Counted from the stretch's first letter, positions 49,201 to 60,600 are shown. The stretch: 64,000 nucleotides of DNA from Dipteronia dyeriana (GCA_032871835.1 CM065296.1:8318001-8382000); one strand, 5' to 3'. A program made the numbers and translations. The notes: generated from the letters alone by a model not told the origin.

Positions 49201-49334
49201 AAGCAAAGCTAAGCTTGACAGCTGAGAAGCGGAAGGAAGCTTGGGGGCAACTAGAAAACGCAGCCCGTCACCAGCCAATTGCTGGCAACACTGCTGTTCT
49301 GGTTACTCCTTTATCAACCTCAATTGCCTGTTGA
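46225..49334 (+). CDS. Protein phosphatase 2A B56/B' regulatory subunit, two exons
   Basis: Regulatory subunit that directs the PP2A catalytic dimer to substrates. Exon 1 is 46225-47412 and exon 2 is 48978-49334, joined FHFQ|VAERS in phase 0, giving 514 aa. The N-terminus [19 protein letters not shown] is followed by a Ser/Thr-rich variable segment. The B56 helical-repeat domain (about residue 90 to 485) shows [78 protein letters not shown] and [20 protein letters not shown]. The first-exon-heavy structure and this N-terminus resemble the Arabidopsis B' gamma/zeta/eta group. The C-terminus TSIAC is not an SSL peroxisomal signal. The sequence itself contains no frame breaks. Confidence 0.92.
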
Positions 49335-49822
49335 AAATCTCCATTTCCATAACTGTTATGAAATTTCTATTTTCCCTTTGTGCTTTCCTCCCCTTGTACC
49401 GCAGCAGGAAACCCGGTATTCCTAAAAAAAAACCAGAAAAAATGTAAGAAAAATGGCTGTTGTCTGGATTGTTGGTATATTTTTATTTCTTTTTGGATAG
49501 TCCTGTAACAGCCTATTGCTGTAATTTCATGATCTTGTATTTTGCCTTTGCTACTGTATGGGATGTTTTGATTAGCTCAGAAATTTTATGGGAAGGGCCA
49601 TGCAGTGGATTATACCACTTTCTGTTTAAGCTTCAAGCCTTCAATATTATTATTTTCTGTCCGGAGAAAGTGCTTCTTATGGACCCGTGCATCTTCCATA
49701 CAAATAATATCACGTGGTATCAGTAGTCGGTTATATTTATTTCTGACATGTAACGTTATGTGATTTGTAGGGAAGATACACAAAACCGTGTATCAATCAG
49801 AACACACAAAATTCCTTCTTTA
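49335..49822 (+). other. 3' UTR and flank of the PP2A B' gene
   Basis: Non-coding. No unambiguous poly(A) signal was chosen. It ends at the 49823 MITE. Confidence 0.45.
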
Positions 49823-50375
49823 GGGTTTGTTTTGGTACACCATATTGGACTGTATTGAATTGTATTCTATTGTAATGAACTGTATTAACATTAATATAAA
49901 TCTGTGTTTGATTATGTACTGTATTATATCGTATTAAGATATTCGTATAACTTTATTGTATTTTATTATATTATAAATATATAATATTTTCAAAAATTAG
50001 TTAATAATTAATTTTATAAATATTTATTTGAATTGAAACATAAAATTTAAATAAATAGTATTTTTATAAATAAAATAAATATTTCCTATATAATTTTAAA
50101 ATTATAATAAAAATATTAACAACATAATACATATTTTATCAATATTCCAATTAGTTGAAAAACAAAGAAAAAAAATGTGTTTTTTCTAATACAATACAAC
50201 ATAAATACATAATACTTCTAAATATAATGTATTGGTTAATACGATATTTATTGTATTAGACAATTAAAATATATTAAAACAATACAATATGGTGTTTGGT
50301 ACAAATATTGTATTGTATTATTTTCGTACATTTTAAATGTCTAATACAATATAATACATGCCAACAAATATACCC
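49823..50375. mobile_element. Tourist-like (PIF/Harbinger) MITE with TTA target duplication
   Basis: Starts GGGTTTGTTTTGGTACACCA and ends ..GCCAACAAATATACCC, flanked on both sides by TTA (49820-49822 and 50376-50378). The inner arms are inverted: CACCATATTGGACTGTATTG against CAATACAATATGGTG at 50280-50295. The 553-bp interior is AT-rich and non-coding. Confidence 0.72.
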
Positions 50376-50378
50376 TTA

Positions 50379-51251
50379 ATGTATTATTGATTTGATGTTC
50401 TTATAAATAACTTGGTCAATACTCTTCTTGCATTCCAATCCAAAACAATATTAGAAGTTATTAAGCCTATTATTACTATGTTTAGCATTTAATATATCAT
50501 TTAAATTTGAGGAGCTAAATACTCTCTCAATTCACTCTCCCTTCTCCTTTTGACACTTGTCGTATATTGATTTTTTTAGAACATCTTCAATGTAAATATA
50601 TATTTTTGAGTTTTTAAATAGTGTTACATCATCATTTTTATTCACCATATGACTATTTTTGAAAAAAAAATAAAGAAAGAAATGCATATTAACATCTTCA
50701 ATGCAATTATATAAAATCAAATAATGTAATTATTTTATGACCAATCATAATAAAACAATTATTACATTCTCTTTCCTCTTTTATTTTACAATTAAATGAG
50801 TTTTAATATTATTTATGGAAAGAGTTAGAAATTCTAATTAACATTTCTATGACATTTTCAAGAATTAGAAACTCAACTCCATATTCTCTAACTTAGAAAG
50901 ATAAGATAATTTGAATTGTAAATAACATTTTAAAAAAAAAATCATTATCGATAGTTTTAAAATTAGGTAAATAATATACGAGTGTCAAAAAGAGAAGAGA
51001 GAACGTGTTTGGAAGAATGTCTTGGAAGAGTGATGTATCACTTCTCTTTAAATTTTATCTAAAAGTGGTAATCCAAATCCAATTGTTTTCTAAATTTATT
51101 TATATCTCTAGTTGTTGTTTGTTGGTTTTTTTTTTTTTTGAAAAATATATCCGTGGTTGTTAAATTCAAATATTGTACTTCTCAATCCATAAATTTAATT
51201 TATTATAGTTTGACCTTTATTTTAATTAATGTATCTTTCAAAATAAACATA
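50379..51251. other. AT-rich intergenic DNA with a candidate inverted-repeat element
   Basis: CTCTCCCTTCTCCTTTTGAC at about 50535 faces its inverted counterpart GTGTCAAAAAGAGAAGAGAG at about 50982-51001. This suggests a ~470-bp MITE, but no clear target duplication is visible. Nothing else is seen. Confidence 0.4.
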
Positions 51252-51260
51252 TATAATTTA

Positions 51261-51904
51261 GGGCAATTACCAATTAGTTTCTAATTTTTTTTTTCAAATT
51301 CCAAGTTATTTATAATTCTTATAAAAGTGACCAAATTGGTCCTCACATTTTTTCAAGTGCTAAATTAATCCCCTTTTTTTCAGTGGTCGAATTAGTCTCT
51401 CTAACGATTTGACGGTGTTAAATATAAAAGTTAATTTTAATTTTTTTTATTAAAGTACGTAAATACCATTTATTTATCATATTATAGTAAAGTTATTTTT
51501 TCTTTTGTATATTAAAATTCACTATTATAATTAAAACAAAATCTAAAAATATTATTAATGAAACACTATTTTTATCTTCTTTTTTTTATTAAAATTTTCT
51601 AAAAATATCTAAAAATATTTTAATAAGCCAATATCAATTATACCTTTATTTTATAAATAAAATTATCATTCATTTCCAATTTAGTTTTGTATCATTTTTA
51701 TATGATTGTTTTTTTATTAATATTATACTGTCAACATTATTTAAAAGTCAAAACCCATAAATAAAATTAACAAAAATATTCTTGTGAAAAAAAAACCATA
51801 CATATATCATGATTATATTATTCGAGAGTAACTACATATTTAAAGTTGAGTGATGGAATTTAATTAAAAAGACTAGTTTAACACTTATGACCAATTTATT
51901 GCCC
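51261..51904. mobile_element. MITE of the GGGCAATTACC family with perfect 9-bp TSD
   Basis: Begins GGGCAATTACCAATTAG and ends ..CCAATTTATTGCCC, flanked by TATAATTTA (51252-51260 and 51905-51913). The first 170 bp match the left arm of the 11546-12372 element (AAAAGTGACCAAATTGGTCC, TCACATTTTTTCAAGTGC). Its right half does not mirror the left beyond the short terminal repeat, so it may be a rearranged relative. Confidence 0.78.
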
Positions 51905-51913
51905 TATAATTTA

Positions 51914-52439
51914 TTGCCAAAATATGTCTAAAAAGACAAAACGACGCACGAATAAGATCGCCTAAGAATATGCCAATTAGTTACCCTCTCATCTCATCAA
52001 TCCTAACCATAAAAATAATAATTTATTTTTTGGTAAATAAGCAGAAGCCGATTTCATTGGATTTGGTGAATTGGTGGTTCTTGTTTAGCTCGACATTTGA
52101 TATTGTCATCATCGTAGTTTTAATGAGCTGGATTAAGACAGGCGGACCCCATAATTTCATCGTCTGTCGACTTGTCGATCTCTTAGATGCTGACGTGGCA
52201 TTTATAATCTCACATTCTCACCTACTATTCTACTGATCTACTATGCTCAACCTGCACTTTTGCCCCAATATTCCATAATGAAACCGTTTTAAATCACGTC
52301 ATCTAAAGTCTAAACCCAACTTACAATATATAATATATAATAATTATTTTTAAATTACAAACCGAGGTCGTAGAGACGTCAAGGAAGTGTCCAACCACAT
52401 TGATAAGAGATCTCATATATATATATGTGGTACTAACCG
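51914..52439. other. Intergenic DNA left of the nested MITE/hAT
   Basis: No gene is supported. A frame at 51970-52236 has hydrophobic stretches but no recognisable family. Confidence 0.45.
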
Positions 52440-52620
52440 GTCAATACTCAGGGTACTGACCCTCCAATTGGGTGTTGTTAGTGGTGTAAAAATAGACCGG
52501 TCGGTGACAGGCCGGTCCGGTCGGTCCAGGAAGTTCACGGGCCGTGCTGGGAACGACCAGTGAAGGAAGAGGGCCTGGCCCGGGACGGACCTCTGGGAGG
52601 AGGCCCGGCAGGCCAGCCCG

Positions 52621-52647
52621 CCTGGCACGCCAATCCGGCGTGCCAGG
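52621..52647. repeat. Perfect hairpin in the hAT subterminal region
   Basis: Arms CCTGGCACGCC and GGCGTGCCAGG with a 5-nt loop AATCC. GGCA(C/T)G(C/G)C-type motifs recur in the other subterminal region. These are probable transposase-binding repeats, by analogy with other hAT elements. Confidence 0.7.
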
Positions 52648-53607
52648 CCTGTCAGACCGGCCTGTTGGACCTGTCCGCCGGTCCGTTCGGCTAAATTATT
52701 ATTATTTTTTTCAAAAATCCTCCAACGGCTAGAAAAAATTCCAGCCGTTGGAGGAAAAAAAAATTACAAAACCCCCCCTAAAATCTTTTAAATTATATTT
52801 TGACCCACAAATCAAATTTTTTTATAAATACCTCCATCCATTTCATTTTCCATTAACTCTCTCTATCATTCTTTCAATCTCTCATTCTCTCAAATCCCAA
52901 TCTCTAATATATTCTCCAATTCTCTAAACTTTTTCATTCAATTTGGTTATTACTCTCTCTACAAAATTCTCTACATTTTCTACCAACACACCAAATTTTA
53001 AAGGTACAATTTTGTTATTACTTTTGGTCTAACATATTCTCATAGTAAATTTATATGTTTATGTTTAGATTTGAGTTACTTAATGAAAACATTATCTATT
53101 TAGTTAGTTAGTTTATCAATTTTTGGGTTTTAATGTTAATATTATTTGTTTAATTTATTAAGATTTTTAAATTTAATAGTAATTTTAATATTTGTTATTA
53201 ATAAATTTAGAAAGTTAATTTGTATTACTGAAATTAATTTTTGTAATAAGTAAATGATGAATGTTAAGTGTAGTAATTACGTTTGATATTGTTTTTTTCA
53301 TAAATTAAAAATTTTCATTTGTTGATTATGTTAGTAAATTTAAGAGTAGTGGTTCAAATCATCAATTTTATGTTAGTATATTATGTTAGTAAATTTATCA
53401 ATTTTATTTGTAGTAGTGAACTAGTGAATTTAAAATTTTTTGTTAATAGATTATGATTTTTTTTGTTTTTTTTTTAAAGTAAATTAATTATTGTAAGTGT
53501 TGTATTAGTTATAGTAATTATTGTTAGTAAATTAAGATTACTGTTAGTAAATATTGATTTTTAATTTGACTATTAACTACTATAGTGCTCATATTTTTAT
53601 TCAGATA

Positions 53608-55677
53608 ATGGATCCTAACCAGCAGCCTTATTTTCCAGACGGTTTGAATATGCTCAACGATGAATTTGATATTTCAGAACCGACCCATACTCAAGCGGGA
53701 CTTTCTGGTTCCGGCGTTACACCAACATCACGTCCCAGAAAATTTACATCAGATGTGTGGAAATGTTTCAACATAGTCCAAATGACACTCCCAAACGGGA
53801 CGTCTGACCTAAGAGCTAAATGTAAGTTTTGTCATAAGGATTATGCTACAAGTACGGGGGGAACCGGACATTTGAGACTGCATATGCACAAATGTATGCC
53901 TGCACATGGACATGTAGACACTACAATCCAGACACAACTTCAACGGCACCCAGACGGGTCCGTTACGATGTGGCTGTTCGACGCCATGCACGCTAGAGAG
54001 TGCTTGGCATGATACTGCACAAACTGATCAACCGATCAGTATTGGTGAGAGTCCATTTTATACAGAATTAATCACATCTGCATATAACCCCCAATATGAA
54101 TCTGTTTCTAGAACCACCACTAGAAATGATTTGATACAATTGTTTGAAACCCAAAGGGATGACTTAGTTGCTGAAATACAGCATTTAAGTGTCTCTGTTG
54201 CATTAACTTCTGATATTTGGAATGCATGTTCCAAACAGGACTATTTATGTGTCACGGGACACTATTTAGATTCTGATTGGAGGATAACAAAAAGAATTTT
54301 TGGTTTTCGTCCTATGGATTTTACACATACCGCAGAAAACATTTTTAATGTCATAATGGAAGTTTTAGAAACTTATGAAATCACACAACACATTCTTTCA
54401 ATCACATTTGATAATGCATCTGCAAATACTAGCTCTATTGCATTGTTTGTTGCAAGAAATATCCCGCAAGATGGAGGTTATTTCTTCCATCAACGGTGTG
54501 CATGCCATATTATAAATTTAGTTGTACAGGCTGGTTTAAAGCAGGTAAGCGACCAAATAGATCGCATCAGAGATGCCATTTCTTGGATTTGCAGTTCTAA
54601 TCCTAGATTCACTGAATTCAATAGACATTGTAAATTAAACGGTCTCAAACCCCGACGATTCCAAACTGATATGCCGGTAAGGTGGAACTCTACTTATTTA
54701 ATGTTGCAAAATTGTTTGGAATATGATACAACCATTACATGTTTTTATAACATGAAATTGACTGAAACAGGACAACTTAGTCCAAAATTACTTACCACAG
54801 ACGATTGGTATGTGGCAAAGATTTTTGTTCAATTTTTAAAGATTGTTTACAATGCCACTGTAACTCTTTCCGGGGTATATTACCCCACATCTTCTCAGGC
54901 AATCCATCAAATAGTGGAAATGTCTGAACTGTTAAACAGTTATAGAGAAGATAAACATCTAGGCGCTGCAGTTGTTGTCATGGAGACAAAGTTGAAAAAA
55001 TATTGGGCTAACATTCCCCTACTTTATGCCTTAAGTGCTATAATAGATCCCAATGTTAAATTATCTGGTTTACAAGTTTTGCTTGAGTTTATTGTTATTA
55101 ATTTGTTAATAGATTATTCAGAACAAATTACTGACATTCGAACCAAGTTGTTCGAGATTTTTCATATTTATGATACCAGGTTTGGCAACAGTGACATCCC
55201 TCAATCAACACGACAGAGCCGAAGCAAACAAGTTGGAGCCTTCTGAAACGACGAAAAAAAGACAAATCAACAAGTACTTCTTGAGGGCAAAGATCTAGCC
55301 CATTTTCTTGTACCGAACTTATTAGGTACCTCGAAGCACAGTTCGATGCAGTTGAAGACAAGGAAGAGTTTGATTTGTTGTTATGGTGGAAGACCTATAC
55401 GTACAGGTATCCAGTTCTGTCACACTTAGCACGTGACGTACTTGTTATTCCAGTGTCAACGGTGTCTTCAGAACAAGCTTTCAGCACCAGTGGACGCATA
55501 ATTGAACCAAGAAGAAGCTGTTTGTCTCCAGAGATGGTGGAGGTACTAACATGCCTTCGGGATTGGGAGTATCCTAAAAAAAGGTTACAAAATCTAACTG
55601 TAGATAAAGAACTTAATCTAAATTTCGACAATCTATATATTGATGACCCTTCAGGTAGTGGCCAAGGCCAGAACTAG
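53608..55677 (+). pseudogene. hAT transposase (BED finger and hATC domains), frameshifted
   Basis: ATG at 53608 follows an acceptor TTTATTCAG, so a leader intron is likely. The first part is MDPNQQPYFPDGLNML and then a BED-type zinc finger, WKCFN..CKFCHKDYAT..HLRLHMHKC (about 53755-53900). A frame change near 54000 follows ARECL. The catalytic region (54131-55246) has VALTSDIWNA, SITFDNASAN, CACHIINLVVQAGL and PVRWNSTYLML. After another break at 55246, the C-terminal dimerisation domain reads YPVLSHLARDVLVIPVSTVS and SSEQAFSTSGRI. Catalytic-region motifs are retained, but the frame is not continuous, so the product is probably inactive. Confidence 0.88.
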
Positions 55678-56353
55678 GTTATACTTTTATATATGTATTT
55701 ATTATTTACTTGTAAGTTGTAAAACGGTTGCACTCTTTTTCCCTTACCAAGTTTTTATCCCACTGGATTTTTCTTGGTAAGGTTTTTAATAAGGCAATCA
55801 TGTAGATATGTATTACTGAATTCCATAAGTGAAAAATAAATAAATAATTAAAAAATTGTTCGTTCTCTTTATTCATTTCAAATCCTAATAATTGTTCGTT
55901 CTTTTCATTCATTTTAAATTCTAAACCCTTAACCATAAACTATAAACCCTAAACCCTAAACCCTAAACCCTATATCCAAAAAAACGTAATTTGGAAAAAA
56001 AATTGGACAAAAAAACTAACCCGCTGGACCAGGCCCGCCAGAGGGGCCCGACGGGTCGGTTTGGCATGGCACGGCACGCAGGCGCGGCCCGCCTGAGGCA
56101 GGCCGGCATGCCGTGCAGAGCCTGCTTCTCCGGAAACAGGCCGGGCCGGCCAGCAACACCGTGGTGTGCCAGGCCCAGCCAAGCCTGTTTCCATAAATGG
56201 ACTGGCCAGGCCGTGCCTAATGGGCCGGACCAGTCCATTTTTACACCACTAGGTGTTGCCATATGACTTTCTTTCTTTAATTTTTTTACAATGATCTAAT
56301 AAAATAGGTCACGTGGCACCAACCCATTGATAGGGTCAGTACCCAAGTATTGT

Positions 56354-56362
56354 TCATATATA

Positions 56363-56403
<41 letters not shown>
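56354..56403. repeat. (AT)n(AAT)n compound microsatellite at the viral junction
   Basis: About 12 AT units run into about 8 AAT units between the MITE right end and the start of virus-related sequence. Confidence 0.9.
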
Positions 56404-56404
<1 letters not shown>

Positions 56405-57194
56405 TGTTTATATTATAAAAATTATTATATATAGGATATACCAAAACGGAGCAAGATAATATAAAATAAAAAACACAAGACAATATATAGTAATTCTAGA
56501 AACATACAGAGAATCAAAGATAAAATAAACAAACAATTATCTGTTTACTAATATAGTATAAGTACAGGTATTGGTCAAGTACGTGGCGTTGTTAAACCTC
56601 AGTTTATCCTGGCCAGCACCACTCTGGATACGGATATGTCAAGGTATTCCAGCCGATATACTCTAGACCAGGATAAAATAATAAGTCATAAAAAAGATAA
56701 AGAAATAGTTTCTTACAGTGCTTAAGCAAAATATGTCTGACAACAAAGTAGATCTACAGAAATAAGTCTCAAACTTTATTTATATGGAAGTTCAGAAATT
56801 TACAAGGTAGGAAGAAGTGGAAATAGTAAAGCTTCGCAGAGCATTCAGAGGGAAACTAAAATAAGCTAAAAACTGAATCTGCCTCTCAACTAGGCCTTCA
56901 GAACATATATAAAGCTAAAACTTTAACTATGGTTGATCGTAAACCGTAGTTAAGTTTACAGATAAGATTCCTCAAGGATAAGATTCTTTTTCTTTAAATC
57001 TTTTCGGTTGCTTTTGCTGTAGTCTGGATAGGTCTTCACGTGATGTGTTACTGCTTTCTTTTTGACTAATTGCTTTGTCGGAGCATCTCCTTTAAATCTT
57101 GTCGGCAACTTTTGTTTAATAATGCATTCTGGATAAGCCTGTGTCATTATTACTTTTGTCACTTCTGCTGTCTATCACCACGGAGGGATAAGGG
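56404..57194 (-). promoter_or_regulatory. Viral non-coding region: promoter-like and poly(A)-like signals
   Basis: On the minus strand, downstream of the last ORF, are a CACGTG box (57037-57042), an imperfect hairpin TTAACTATGGTT/AACCGTAGTTAA (56923-56953) and TTTATATATG (56904-56913) as a TATA box. An AATAAA follows at 56775-56780, about 100 bp past the expected transcription start. A promoter closely followed by a poly(A) signal is how pararetroviruses make a terminally redundant transcript. I did not find a tRNA-Met primer site. Confidence 0.55.
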
Positions 57195-58623
57195 TCAGGG
57201 ATCATGCCCAAAAAACATGGTGGGGTCCTCACTGTCATACGCATAACCTTCTGAGCAATCATCTTTGTCTTTGTCTTCACTTCTGTCTGAACTGGTACCA
57301 GCCTGAGACATACTGGCCATGGAATTCTTCATTTCTTCAGCTATCCTCATGAGCTCATCAGGAGTACTAGCTGCAGCAATTATGGCCTGGTTTTGGGACT
57401 TGACCATTAAAAAACCAGATTGGTCTGATACTTTGGTGCAGAGGGTCAGGTTCTCACTGAACCATTTGGAAACCTTTTCTTTTCGATGATTAGTAAGGTT
57501 CATATCACTCCACCATTTAATTTTGATTTGTCTTCTGAAATAAGGGACCTTAACCTTTCCCATGATCTTGTCTTGGATGGAATACTCAAGCATCAGGATC
57601 CATGTCAAGTTAAAATGAACAAAAAATAAAAATAAGTCTAGACAAATATCCCATTCATCTGGGTTGGTAATCCAGAAGAAATATCCTTCCTTAACCTGAC
57701 TGGGGAGGAAATCAATTATGGGTCCAAACTTGTCCCACAATTCTAAGAACCAGATTGGTAGGTCAATCTTAAATCTTTTGTCAAAATAGATAAACCAAGA
57801 AAGTGAATTTTCTGGGTTTTGTCCGTATAAAAATTTGGTCTAAGCTTCGATATAATCCTAGTAGGAGAAATCAGAGACATGGAAAATTCTATTAAAATTT
57901 CTTGTTGAGTTGGGATCATCACCCCACATCTCAAGAGTGATAATTTTACAAATCTTTATTTTCCTAAAAATCAGTTTTTCCTTATCGATCTTTTCAAAAA
58001 TATCAGAAATGAAAATTGAGTTTGTGTCTACGAGAATAAACTCATAAAATATGTCTTTTTAATATGTCTTCCGGAATCCTTCCAAACAAGGGATTGATGA
58101 TATCATCCGCAGGTTTTTTCGGTTCCCTAAAATAATGGTCATGCAAAAAATGATGTTCCATGGCGAAAAATCTGTCGAAGAAAGGTTTGTTGATATAGGA
58201 ATATGTTGGTTGGTTGACCCTAGGAAGTGCCGATTGTGAGCTATGTGCTGTAATCTTGTCTTATTTATTTGAATGTGGGCTATATTTTGATGAGGCTACT
58301 ATCTTGAAAGGGTTGCTGTCTATTGAAAGGGGAGAAAAGGTGTTTGTCATGTGGATAGGGCTTTGGCTTGGGCTTTTGCTGGATGAAGGCCCAACAGGAG
58401 GTAATTGGGGCAATTGGGTAGGCAATTGGGTCAATGGTGCTATATGAGGGTAATTGGGTTGAGATACTGTGGAAATTGCATACTTGTCTTTATGACTTCT
58501 TTTTGGGGAAGAATGATAAGTCGATAATGATAAGTACATGCCTTTGTCCGATAAGTCAGATCTTATGGAGCCTCTGCCACCAGGGCTTCAGCCGCCACCA
58601 TGACCTCGGTTTGAGCTAGTCAT
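57195..58623 (-). pseudogene. Viral ORF downstream of RNase H, function not assigned (broken)
   Basis: It starts at ATG 58623, overlapping the upstream stop as ATGA. The first segment is Gly-, Ser- and Pro-rich (LPTQLPQLPPVGPSS). A conserved-looking domain then contains FFAMEHHFLHDHYFREPKK, DILKRHIL, LEMWGDDP and KIKWWSDMNL. It ends with an acidic tail DRSEDKDKDD..DPTMFFGHDP. Stops occur at about 58588, 58050, 57842 and 57742, plus shifts near 58260. Its position matches the transactivator/inclusion-body gene of other caulimovirids, but similarity to that family is not something I can show. Confidence 0.6.
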
Positions 58624-60107
58624 TTGTCACCCTGTAAAAATTCTCTGGTCAGAAAATCTGGGAGACTATTTTCTGATCCTTTAATATATTCAATGTCAAA
58701 ATCAAAAGCAGATAAAAGGGCTTGTCATCTAGCAAAAATTTGTTTAGAGGCAAGATTTTTTACATCTTTTTTCAAAATAAATTTTGCCGATTGGCAATCA
58801 ACTTTTAAAATAATTTTTTTATTAATCAAATCATCTTGTAATTTTTGGATTGTCACGATGATGGCTAAAATTTCCTTTTTAATAGTCGAATACTTCTGTT
58901 GGGTATCATTCCAGGATCCTGAAACATACGTAACTAAACATTCTCTGTTATTAATGGTTTGTTTCAAAATGCCACCAAATCCTATTTCTGAAGCATCTGT
59001 TTCAACAGTTTTGGGGGCAGTATGATGACAAATAGACATACAAGGAAGTTTCTTAACATATTTTTCTACATGTTGGACTGCCTTAGTATGTTCTTCTGTC
59101 AAAGGGAGAGGATTGGTTTTTAATCTTTGAAAGAAGGGTTTACAAATGATGCTAAGTTCTTTGTAGAAATTTGAAATATAATTCAGACACCCTAGAAACC
59201 TTTGTAATTGTTTTTTATTTTTTATCTCATCCAGAAATTTGTTAGCAAAATCTAAACTCCTTTGAATGGGAACAATTGTTCCTCTTTTGATATTATGGCC
59301 TAGAAATCTGATATTGGTTTGTAAAAGGGTAATTTTTGGAGCCGAAATAACCAATCAGTGATGTTTGACGGTTTTGAGGAATATTTCCAAATGTTTCCAA
59401 TGCAAGTCAATATTCTTTGAAAATATTAAAACATCATCTATATAAACAATGGAAAATTCAGTGAAAGAATTAAAAATGTTTTTCATGATGCATTGGAATT
59501 CACTAGGAGTATTTTTAAGACCGAATGGCATAACATTCCATTCATATTGCCCAAAAGGAACCGTGAAAGCTGTTTTGTAACGGTCATGTTCGGCAACCTG
59601 AATTTGCCAAAAACCTGATTTCATGTCAAATTTTGAGAAAATGATAGAGTCATAAAGTCTTTTTAATAAATCAGACTTATTTGGCATATGGTATCTTATC
59701 CACTGCAAAGCATCATTAAAAGATTTGTAATTAATAACAAGCCTAGGAACTCCTCTTTCTATTTCAACATTTTTTTGAACATAAAAAGCAGGACAACTCT
59801 AAGGGGATTTAGACGGCCTGATAAGTTTTTTGTCAAGCAAGTCATGAATTTCTTTCTTACAATACTCAATTAAATCGGCTGACATTTGAATTGGTCTAGC
59901 TTTTGTTGGTATTCCCTTTTCATTAAAATCTTTGGTATATGGAAGAGTAATAATGTGTTTTTTCTTATCCCAGAAAGCATTCGGAATTGTCAAACAAATT
60001 TCTTTATCTAATTTTTCTTTAAAAACTTTTATTTTTTCTTGAAGACTGGAGCCTTCTAACCTGGTCTCTTGTCTTTGAAAAACTAAGTCATCTTTTAAAA
60101 AATTCAA
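58620..60107 (-). pseudogene. Viral reverse transcriptase and RNase H (broken)
   Basis: The segment 60107-59799 includes PYTKDFNEKGIPTKARPIQM; a stop follows at 59799. The RT core (59798-59355) has FSKFDMKSGFWQIQV, NVMPFGLKNTPSEFQ and FSIVYIDDVLIFSKN, with YIDD at 59433-59444. After a stop at 59355 come the connection LGHNIKRGTIVPIQRSL and RNase H with VETDASEIGFGGILKQ. A stop at 58725 precedes the tail SENSLPDFLTREFLQG. The polymerase YIDD and RNase H motifs survive, but three stops prevent a single product. Confidence 0.88.
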
Positions 60108-60113
60108 TTGGGT

Positions 60114-60600
60114 CTATTTTTGGTTAAGGGTAGCAATGCAATTGCTAAAAGGGTCTGGAGTTTCATTCCAAATATTTTTGCCTTTTAAAATATTTAGATC
60201 CCTTACTAAAACAGGAAAGATAAAGGGAAATATAATTTCTTTTCCTAAGTATTCAGTAACAATTCCTTCAGTAATAACTTTGAAGGGAGAAATCAAATAA
60301 AGAAATGGTAATCCTAGAATCACATTATGAGAAAGAGTTTTAACTACAAGAAAATCATTATTGTAACAAACTCCACTGTTACAAACTTTAGCATTAGTGA
60401 GTTTGTATTTGATGTCTAATTGGATTCTATTAGCACCGTAAAGGGTTTTTGTAGTAGAATCCAGGTATTTGGTAGGTACCAGAGATTCTTTTATACAGTT
60501 TAAGTCAGCTCTTGTATCAACAAAGGCACTGGCTCTTATATTATAATTTGAGGTAATTTTGATGTCAACTTCAACATACCATTTTTGAATTCTAGTCTCA
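60114..60600 (-). pseudogene. Viral aspartic protease region (broken)
   Basis: The frame contains SAFVDTRADLNCIKE (D-T-R-A at about 60508-60519) and later VILGLPFLYLISPF. The Gly of the D-(T/S)-G-A catalytic motif is replaced by Arg. A stop at 60114 separates it from the RT frame. Confidence 0.7.

Larger units (their letters stand above)
52479..56251 (+). mobile_element. hAT transposon, 3.8 kb, TIR TAGTGGTGTAAAAAT
   Basis: Perfect 15-bp inverted termini TAGTGGTGTAAAAAT. The 8-bp target duplications GGTGTTGT and GGTGTTGC differ at one base. The subterminal regions (52495-52690 and 56020-56240) are GC-rich and full of GGCC/CCGG motifs, unlike the AT-rich interior. It encodes a broken hAT transposase (53608-55677). 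Confidence 0.9.
52440..56353. mobile_element. Old palindromic MITE split by a hAT element
   Basis: The left part GTCAATACTCAGGGTACTGA continues CCCTCCAATTGGGTGTTG. The right part GGTGTTGCCATATGAC.. ends GGGTCAGTACCCAAGTATTG. These are inverted terminal repeats of each other and match the 12.8-kb MITE (TGACCCACCAATGAGGTGTT). Outer ends are approximate. Confidence 0.7.

Noticed and set aside
51970..52236. 88-codon hydrophobic frame
   Set aside because: Possible membrane segments, but no family and no gene structure around it.
55963..56266. Open frames on both strands at the hAT right end
   Set aside because: The frames come from the GC-rich subterminal repeats and have no protein similarity I recognise.
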